Of a stretch of 64,000 nt of DNA, positions 59,279-64,000 are shown piece by piece. The DNA is from CAZIUL01 sp964542475 (GTDB lineage Bacteria > Planctomycetota > B15-G4 > CAYZWU01). Location of the stretch: assembly GCA_964542475.1 (NCBI GenBank), contig CAZIUL010000003.1:111911-175910 (forward strand). The letters are read 5' to 3'. The notes below the pieces were generated by a model. It had not been told where the DNA came from. It saw nothing but the letters and a program-made list of their open reading frames with translations, and ran no database searches. Numbering within the stretch: position 1 is the stretch's first letter; every line of letters begins with the position of its first letter. The position numbers were made by a program, and so were the translations under genes.

Positions 59279-60139
59279 TCACCGAGCGGTCGTCCCCCTG
59301 ACGACGAAATCACCGACGGACAGCCTGAAAGCGGACGCTTTCACCTTGCAGCGTACCCTCGCCAGAAAGAAAATGTTCTTTTTTGTCTTGCTCAAAGCAG
59401 ACATGTTTCCCTGTCCTTTGGCGATTACAAGATCTGCTGAATCGAAGAGCCGGCTGAACTTGTCATCACATTTGTCCAGGAAAAAACAGGGGTAGTCAGA
59501 ACCGTTGTCAACAACCTCCACTATCTTCGTCAACCCGGCCATTTCAGCATCCCGGAGGGTTGCATCGTTGCTGACAGGCGTGCCTTTGACCGCATAGACC
59601 AGCCGATCCATGGGAAGGTTCTCGATCAGAATGCGATCGAACACGGTTTCGCCCGCGTTGTCAGCCAGATAAAGAATCTTCGACGCCTTTTCAACTTCGT
59701 TTTTGAGCCGTGAGACGTGATCGATTCTAAGTGTGCACGTGCGGGCGTCTTCTATGCTTCTAAACAATGCAAGGTTATCTTTTTTCGCCTCGCCCGCATG
59801 ATCGATGATATTGCCTGCCATGGCAATGCGGACCGCTGTGCCAAAGCGGTCGCCAGTTTTCTCCAGAGAGCTTTTCAGCTCAGGATAAGCCTTCAGCGCA
59901 ACATCCATGCAATAGCTTTTGTGGTTTTCGAGGGGGTCGTTTACACCGCTTTCCTTTCTGATGACAAGAAAAGCCTTCTGGATCATCTCGGAGGATCCGC
60001 CGGCCAGATCAATGTCAGAGAAAAGGCGGAGGATTTTTTTAAGTATCCGTTCCTGGGTGCCGGCCCTCAGGCCGGCATCTTTCATTGCTTCCGTTGATTG
60101 CCTCAAAATGCAGGACACGCAATCGAGGTGAGTAATCAT
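59279..60139 (-). CDS. DUF89/ARMT1-like metal-dependent phosphatase
   Basis: 286 residues. CVSC near residue 8 is the cysteine pair of the archaeal-type DUF89 branch. Family motifs are MAGNIIDHAG, ILYLADNAGETVFDRILIE (metal-binding Asp-Asn), VKGTPVSNDATLRDAE, VVDNGSD and ADLVIAKGQGN. DUF89 members are damage-control phosphatases that remove phosphate from reactive sugar phosphates or pantetheine phosphates. GGAG lies nine bases before the ATG. Divergent from the membrane operon, with repeat copy E between. Confidence 0.85.
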   Translation of the reverse strand: MITHLDCVSCILRQSTEAMKDAGLRAGTQERILKKILRLFSDIDLAGGSSEMIQKAFLVIRKESGVNDPLENHKSYCMDVALKAYPELKSSLEKTGDRFGTAVRIAMAGNIIDHAGEAKKDNLALFRSIEDARTCTLRIDHVSRLKNEVEKASKILYLADNAGETVFDRILIENLPMDRLVYAVKGTPVSNDATLRDAEMAGLTKIVEVVDNGSDYPCFFLDKCDDKFSRLFDSADLVIAKGQGNMSALSKTKKNIFFLARVRCKVKASAFRLSVGDFVVRGTTAR

Positions 60140-60280
60140 CGGTTTTCTCCAGGTCTATCATCCGCATCCTGACGAGGGATGGCGGGCTTCACGCAACGCC
60201 CGGCCATTATATAATGTTTACAGCCGGTTTTCGTCCTGTTAAAACAAATCTTCCGCACCGATGGGCCGCAAGTCTTTGGT

Positions 60281-60458
60281 TAGCCCGCTTATTTCATACT
60301 CTTCGTCGCGAGGTGCCGTAAACTGTGATGTGGCAAGGCGCATGTCAGGAGACGACCGCAGGCCTGTTCTTACAGGTTGAGGATCGTCACCTGGCATGAA
60401 ACGCAGCATGAGTGCCGTTTACGGTGCCGCAGCAGAAGAGGATGAAAGATGCGGGCTA
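60281..60458 (+). repeat. Palindromic repeat element, copy E (complete)
   Basis: 178 bases from TAGCCCGCTTATTTCATACT to GATGAAAGATGCGGGCTA, almost identical to copy B in the arms and in the centre (CAGGAGACGACCGCAGGCC, CCTGTTCTTACAGG). It fills most of the 347-base space between divergent genes and ends 28 bases before the start of the membrane operon. The remaining 140 bases next to the DUF89 gene hold nothing I can identify. Confidence 0.92.
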
Positions 60459-60486
60459 GCCGGTTCGCGAGAGAGGATGGTGCACG

Positions 60487-61665
60487 TTGCAGACTCTTGT
60501 CAGGGCCGTTGCCCGGCTTTTTGTCGGCGCGGCGTTCTGCCTTTTGCCGGCGGTTTCTTTCGCGATCGAGGAAGCCGGCAGGGATATGGAAATATCCATT
60601 TCAGCCGAGGACAACACGAACGGCGGGGGTGGCGAGATAACCGTCGTTTTCACGATTTTTCCCCGGATTGAGGGCGTGGAAAGAGTCGTTGTTGAGCGAT
60701 CCGAACTCCCCAACGGGGGGTTTGTAGAAGTGGCAGAGCTCGAATCGGACGAAACCAGGTTCGTGGACTCGGAAGGAATCGACGACAACGCGAAATACTA
60801 CTACCGGGCGAAAGCTATAAGGCTTTCGGGTGGTTCGGTCACTTCTTCGGTCTGCGGTCCCGTGTCCTCTCCCGGGCTCTGGTTCAAGCCTGGTGCGTGT
60901 TTTACAGGCGCCCTGTCCGCAGCCACCGTCCTGGCCATGCTCTTTTTTCTTTTTCTGGCGAAGTCCGGGAGATCAATGTACATACGCCCGATTCCCGGCC
61001 TGCAGGCCATTGAAGAGGCAATCGGCCGCGCCACCGAAATGGGGAAGCCGATCTTGTACTGCTCCGGCGTTGCCGACCTCCGCTGCCCCGGGGTTCTCGC
61101 CTCTCTGACAGTGCTGGGCTGGGTGGCGGAAGAGATTGCCAGGTACGGTGCGGCCCTTACCTATCCCGTGAATAACGCATTGAGCCTCACGGCAGGCCAG
61201 GAGGTTGTTAAGGAGAGCTACCTCCGGGCAGGCAGGCCCGAGGCCTATCAAGACAGCATCGTCTATTTCATATCTGGTGAACAGTTCGCATATGCAGCGG
61301 CTGTTTGCGGCGTCATGGAACGCGAGCGCCCCGCAGCCAATTTCTTTTTTGGCTCGTTCTGGTCCGAAAGCCTTATTTTAACTGAATCGGGAGCTTCCAC
61401 CGGGGCCATGCAGATCGCCGCCCTTGACACCGAGCACCAGATTCCCTTCATGGTGGCAACCTGTGATTATGTAATAATCGGTGAAGAGTTTTACGCGGCC
61501 AGCGCATATCTGAGCCCTGATCCCGGCATCAAGGGAAGCCTCAAGGCGCTCGACCTGATCAAGCTTGTCATCGTGCTGCTGATCCTGGCCGGGGTTGCGG
61601 CATATACATTTAAAACAGCGATCGATGCGGATTTCGATTGGTTCTTCCGCTTTTTCGGGAGGTAA
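60487..61665 (+). CDS. Membrane protein with FN3-like and DUF6754-like domains
   Basis: 392 residues from a TTG at 60487 (AGAGAGGA about ten bases upstream; no in-frame ATG nearby). Signal peptide VARLFVGAAFCLLPAVSFA. Residues 36-125 are an FN3-like beta domain (ITVVFTIFPRIEGVERVVVERS, KYYYRAKAIRLSGG). A membrane segment at about 140-160 is followed by a soluble domain of about 190 residues with PIPGLQAIEEAIGRATEMGKPILYCSG, TYPVNNALSLTAGQEVVKESYLRAG, NFFFGSFWSESLILTESGASTGAMQIA, and DYVIIGEEFYAASAYLS, which fits the uncharacterised DUF6754 family. A second membrane segment lies near the end (LIKLVIVLLILAGVAAYTF). First of four same-strand genes. Confidence 0.72.
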   Translation: MQTLVRAVARLFVGAAFCLLPAVSFAIEEAGRDMEISISAEDNTNGGGGEITVVFTIFPRIEGVERVVVERSELPNGGFVEVAELESDETRFVDSEGIDDNAKYYYRAKAIRLSGGSVTSSVCGPVSSPGLWFKPGACFTGALSAATVLAMLFFLFLAKSGRSMYIRPIPGLQAIEEAIGRATEMGKPILYCSGVADLRCPGVLASLTVLGWVAEEIARYGAALTYPVNNALSLTAGQEVVKESYLRAGRPEAYQDSIVYFISGEQFAYAAAVCGVMERERPAANFFFGSFWSESLILTESGASTGAMQIAALDTEHQIPFMVATCDYVIIGEEFYAASAYLSPDPGIKGSLKALDLIKLVIVLLILAGVAAYTFKTAIDADFDWFFRFFGR

Positions 61666-61671
61666 GAAGGG

Positions 61672-62286
61672 ATGCGCAGAACCCTTCCAATGGTTATTAC
61701 TCTGGTAATAGGAGTGTTCGCTTTTGTCGAGTACTTCGTGCCGCATCGCAGCTTCAGCTCCGTGTCGCAGCGCCTCACCCAGTGGATTCCCGTGGTGGCG
61801 TCCACCGCGCTCATTCTTGGCGCCATCAGCCTGTTCCACCATCATTTCCAGAAAATAATCAAGAAACATCCTGACTGGGTTTACAGCATTGTCGCGCTTG
61901 CGGCAATGATCATCACAACCTTCATGGGGCTTGTGTGGGGAGTCGAGGAGGGCACGCCCTTTGGAAAGCTCTATGATATGGCTTACAAGCCCCTTACCAG
62001 CGCGATGTTTTCCCTGCTCGCATTTTTTCTTACCTCCGCCGCTTTCCGCTCGTTCCGGATAAGGAGCTTTGAAGCGGGTTTGCTTTTTTTGGCCGCGTTC
62101 GTTGTTATGCTAGGCCGCGTTCCGGTAGGAAGCGCCATAAGCGAAACCCTGCCGGTCTTGGCCGACTGGGTCGTGGATGTACCTACAACGAGCGCAATGC
62201 GGGCCATCCGCATAGGGGTGGGCCTGGGCATGGCATCCCTTTCCATAAAGATCATACTGGGGCTTGAGCGCACATATATAAGCTGA
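61672..62286 (+). CDS. Polytopic membrane protein, unknown function (second gene of operon)
   Basis: 204 residues, about six membrane segments (for example LPMVITLVIGVFAFVEYFV, WIPVVASTALILGAISLF, WVYSIVALAAMIITTFMG, MFSLLAFFLTSAAF, AGLLFLAAFVVMLGRV, AIRIGVGLGMASLSIKIIL). A His-His-His-Phe run (LFHHHF) lies between the second and third. No family recognised. It starts six bases after the preceding stop, with AAGGG before the ATG. Probably the membrane partner of the DUF6754-like protein. Confidence 0.72.
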   Translation: MRRTLPMVITLVIGVFAFVEYFVPHRSFSSVSQRLTQWIPVVASTALILGAISLFHHHFQKIIKKHPDWVYSIVALAAMIITTFMGLVWGVEEGTPFGKLYDMAYKPLTSAMFSLLAFFLTSAAFRSFRIRSFEAGLLFLAAFVVMLGRVPVGSAISETLPVLADWVVDVPTTSAMRAIRIGVGLGMASLSIKIILGLERTYIS

Positions 62287-62295
62287 GGAGATGAG

Positions 62296-63150
62296 GTGGG
62301 CATTTTCGAGAGAATTGAAAAAATCGACAGAAAGCTGATTTTTCTGACGGTCTTTCTGGCCGCCGCCCTACCCATGATCTTCCCGTTTTCCATGGATGTT
62401 TCCATCAAGCACGAAACGGAAAGGTTTTTCGAGGCGATCGATGCACTTCAGAAAGGGGATGCTGTCATTCTCTCGATGGACTACAGCCCGGAGACGCGAC
62501 CAGAGATCGATCCCATGTCCGAAGGCGTTCTGATGCAGTGTTTTCGAAAAGGTGTCATCGTTATCGGCCTGGTCAACACGGTGCCCAACATCCCCATTGG
62601 CGAGGCCGTGATGAAGCGCGTTGCCGGGGACTGCGGCGCGATTTACGGCCGGGACTATGTTTTTCTTGGCTTTCGACCGGAGGCGCGAGCGGTCATCATC
62701 AATTTCAGCGACGAGATCCGGAAAGCGTTTCCAGGGGACTATTACGGGACGCTGCTCGACGATCTGCCCGCCATGAAATCCATCCATAACTTCGATGATA
62801 TCGCCCTGGCTGTTGTAACCACCTCGGATGACGTGAGCCTGGAGTGGCTGCTCACGGCCAACTCCCGCTTCAACGTAAAAGTCATTATGGGAATAGCCTC
62901 TAATTTTTACCCGAGCTTTACACCTTATATCGAATCGAAGCAAATTCTGGGCGCCCTCGGAGGCATGAAGGGAGGGGCTGAGTACGAGAAACTCCTGAAG
63001 CGGGCCGGTGTCGCATCATCTTTGGGTGACGCCACCGCGGGTATGGCAACACAATCCTCGGTGCACCTGTTGATCATTACCTATATTGTCCTCGGAAACA
63101 TCGGGTATCTGGCGCTTCGCCGGCGCAAGGGAAGGAAGGGGCGGGAATGA
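62296..63150 (+). CDS. Membrane-anchored protein with a Rossmann-like soluble domain (third gene of operon)
   Basis: 284 residues from a GTG at 62296 with GAGGAG six bases upstream. One N-terminal membrane segment (LIFLTVFLAAALPMIFPF) and one at the C-terminus (LLIITYIVLGNIGYLAL) bracket a domain of about 215 residues with alternating strands and helices (AVILSMDYSP, CFRKGVIVIGLVNT, AVIINFSDEIRKA, NSRFNVKVIMGI, QILGALGGMKGGAEYEKLL). The FEAIDALQKGDAVILSMDYSP start of the domain is distinctive. No known family. It overlaps the next gene by four bases. Confidence 0.72.
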   Translation: MGIFERIEKIDRKLIFLTVFLAAALPMIFPFSMDVSIKHETERFFEAIDALQKGDAVILSMDYSPETRPEIDPMSEGVLMQCFRKGVIVIGLVNTVPNIPIGEAVMKRVAGDCGAIYGRDYVFLGFRPEARAVIINFSDEIRKAFPGDYYGTLLDDLPAMKSIHNFDDIALAVVTTSDDVSLEWLLTANSRFNVKVIMGIASNFYPSFTPYIESKQILGALGGMKGGAEYEKLLKRAGVASSLGDATAGMATQSSVHLLIITYIVLGNIGYLALRRRKGRKGRE

Positions 63151-63857
63151 CGGATCCGATACAAGCAACCTCCTTCATCCGTTTGAGCATATCCTCCAGC
63201 TACGAGACCTGGATTGCCGCCATCTTGACCCTGGCGATTTTTTCCTTTCTATATAGGGACAACCCGGTTTTCAAGCTGGTTGAGCACATCTTCGCCGGGG
63301 TGGCATCAGCATATGTTTTTTGCATGCAATGGCACACCGTGGTCAAGCCCAGCTTGATGGATCCGGCGTTCAACCCCAAAACGCCTCTTTTTGAGCGAGG
63401 CATGCTTCTCGTTCCTTTTTTTCTTTGCCTTTGCATGCTCACCAAGGTCGTACCGAAATGGGGATGGATTTCGAGGTGGGCCCTTGCTTTGATAATTGGT
63501 TTTTATGCGGGCACCAACATTCCCCATTACCTGGAAACCATGGTTGTCAAGCAGGTGGAATCAACATGGGAGCGCCCTTTCGTCTCCGTTGAGGGGGATC
63601 TGCTCGATAACGTTCTTCAATCGGCGGAAAACATTGTTTTCGTGCTCGGTGTGCTGAGCGTGCTCGCTTTCTTTTACTTTTCCATACCACATAAGGGCAA
63701 AATAGGAAAGCCCTTGGGCGCGGTCTCCTATATCGGCCGGTGCTTCATGATGGTGGCTTTCGGCGCCACCTTTGCGAATGCGGTCATGGGCAGGGTGTCT
63801 GTATTGATAGGAAGCCTCGTTTTGCTATTAAAAGATTGGCTGGAGCTTGTCGAATAA
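63147..63857 (+). CDS. Polytopic membrane protein, unknown function (fourth gene of operon)
   Basis: 236 residues with about six membrane segments (WIAAILTLAIFSFLYRD, HIFAGVASAYVFCMQW, MLLVPFFLCLCMLT, WALALIIGFYAGTNI, IVFVLGVLSVLAFFYF, CFMMVAFGATFANAVMG). The ATG overlaps the previous stop (ATGA). No family recognised. It ends 143 bases before the window edge, and no further gene of the operon is visible in that space, though the operon could continue beyond. Confidence 0.7.
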   Translation: MTDPIQATSFIRLSISSSYETWIAAILTLAIFSFLYRDNPVFKLVEHIFAGVASAYVFCMQWHTVVKPSLMDPAFNPKTPLFERGMLLVPFFLCLCMLTKVVPKWGWISRWALALIIGFYAGTNIPHYLETMVVKQVESTWERPFVSVEGDLLDNVLQSAENIVFVLGVLSVLAFFYFSIPHKGKIGKPLGAVSYIGRCFMMVAFGATFANAVMGRVSVLIGSLVLLLKDWLELVE

Positions 63858-64000
63858 AACAACATAAGTTAAACTGACCCCCTAACATAACCCAACAAAC
63901 AACAAGGATTTGTGATTTGTGCCTTGACCAGGGAAGACATCTGATGTCACTGCTGTCCAAGAACGACATGAAATAGCCGATCAGGTCTCGTAAACCAGCC

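Noticed and set aside
1..64000. CRISPR arrays, rRNA genes, prophage or insertion sequence genes
   Set aside because: No regularly spaced direct repeats, no rRNA landmarks and no integrase, transposase or structural phage motifs were seen. The dispersed palindromic element is not evenly spaced.

Overview
The window looks like a chromosomal segment from an anaerobic bacterium, most likely an uncultured member of the Planctomycetota or a related PVC lineage. This is inferred from the gene families: tandem DUF1080 domains, secreted DUF1570-like proteins that open with a KDGR motif, a YdjY-type protein and a secreted beta-helix protein, alongside ferredoxin-dependent 2-oxoacid oxidoreductase, AcnB and a full set of selenocysteine synthesis and decoding proteins. 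No rRNA, tRNA, CRISPR array, transposase or phage gene was recognised.

Layout. 0-3.6 kb: the 3' end of an SppA protease gene and two secreted proteins. 3.7-9.7 kb: a minus-strand operon, korD-korA-korB-korC, then a ketopantoate-reductase-like gene, a zinc alcohol dehydrogenase and a crotonase. 10-14.2 kb: an EEP-family protein and two large secreted proteins. 14.4-19 kb: a molybdenum hydroxylase (FAD subunit plus a fused 2Fe-2S/molybdenum subunit) and a LysE-type exporter. 19-24 kb: a family 2 glycosyltransferase, a YdjC deacetylase, threonine synthase, and a TetR regulator with a secreted protein that share similar operator-like palindromes. 24-28 kb: a 760-residue membrane iron-sulfur fusion protein and a secreted partner. 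28-33.7 kb: selA-selD-selB plus a small membrane protein; SelD is fused to an AhpD-like domain. 33.8-38.2 kb: a HIT/GalT-like protein, a LOG-family protein and a membrane FeS oxidoreductase of the ETF:menaquinone oxidoreductase type.

38.2-49.6 kb is a sharply AT-rich island holding two glycosyltransferases, a lipoprotein, gyrB, a DciA/DUF721 gene, dnaN, a 516-bp very AT-rich gap, parB with an embedded parS site, and two secreted or membrane proteins. Most genes to its left run leftward and the larger genes to its right tend to run rightward, so the replication origin probably lies near 45-48 kb, although dnaA, parA and clear DnaA boxes were not found.

49.6-64 kb: a plant/trypanosome-type phosphofructokinase, a YdjY-like protein, aconitase B, a radical SAM/SPASM protein with an inserted domain, a beta-helix protein, a DUF89 protein, and a four-gene membrane operon of unknown function that includes a DUF6754-like protein.

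Five copies of a palindromic element of about 180 bp (two shortened) lie between genes across the window, with no transposase. In three places the element end supplies the stop codon of the adjacent gene. The most unusual items are this repeat family, the AT-rich replication island, the SelD-AhpD fusion, the NuoG/MvhD/NapH-like fusion protein and the terminal membrane operon.
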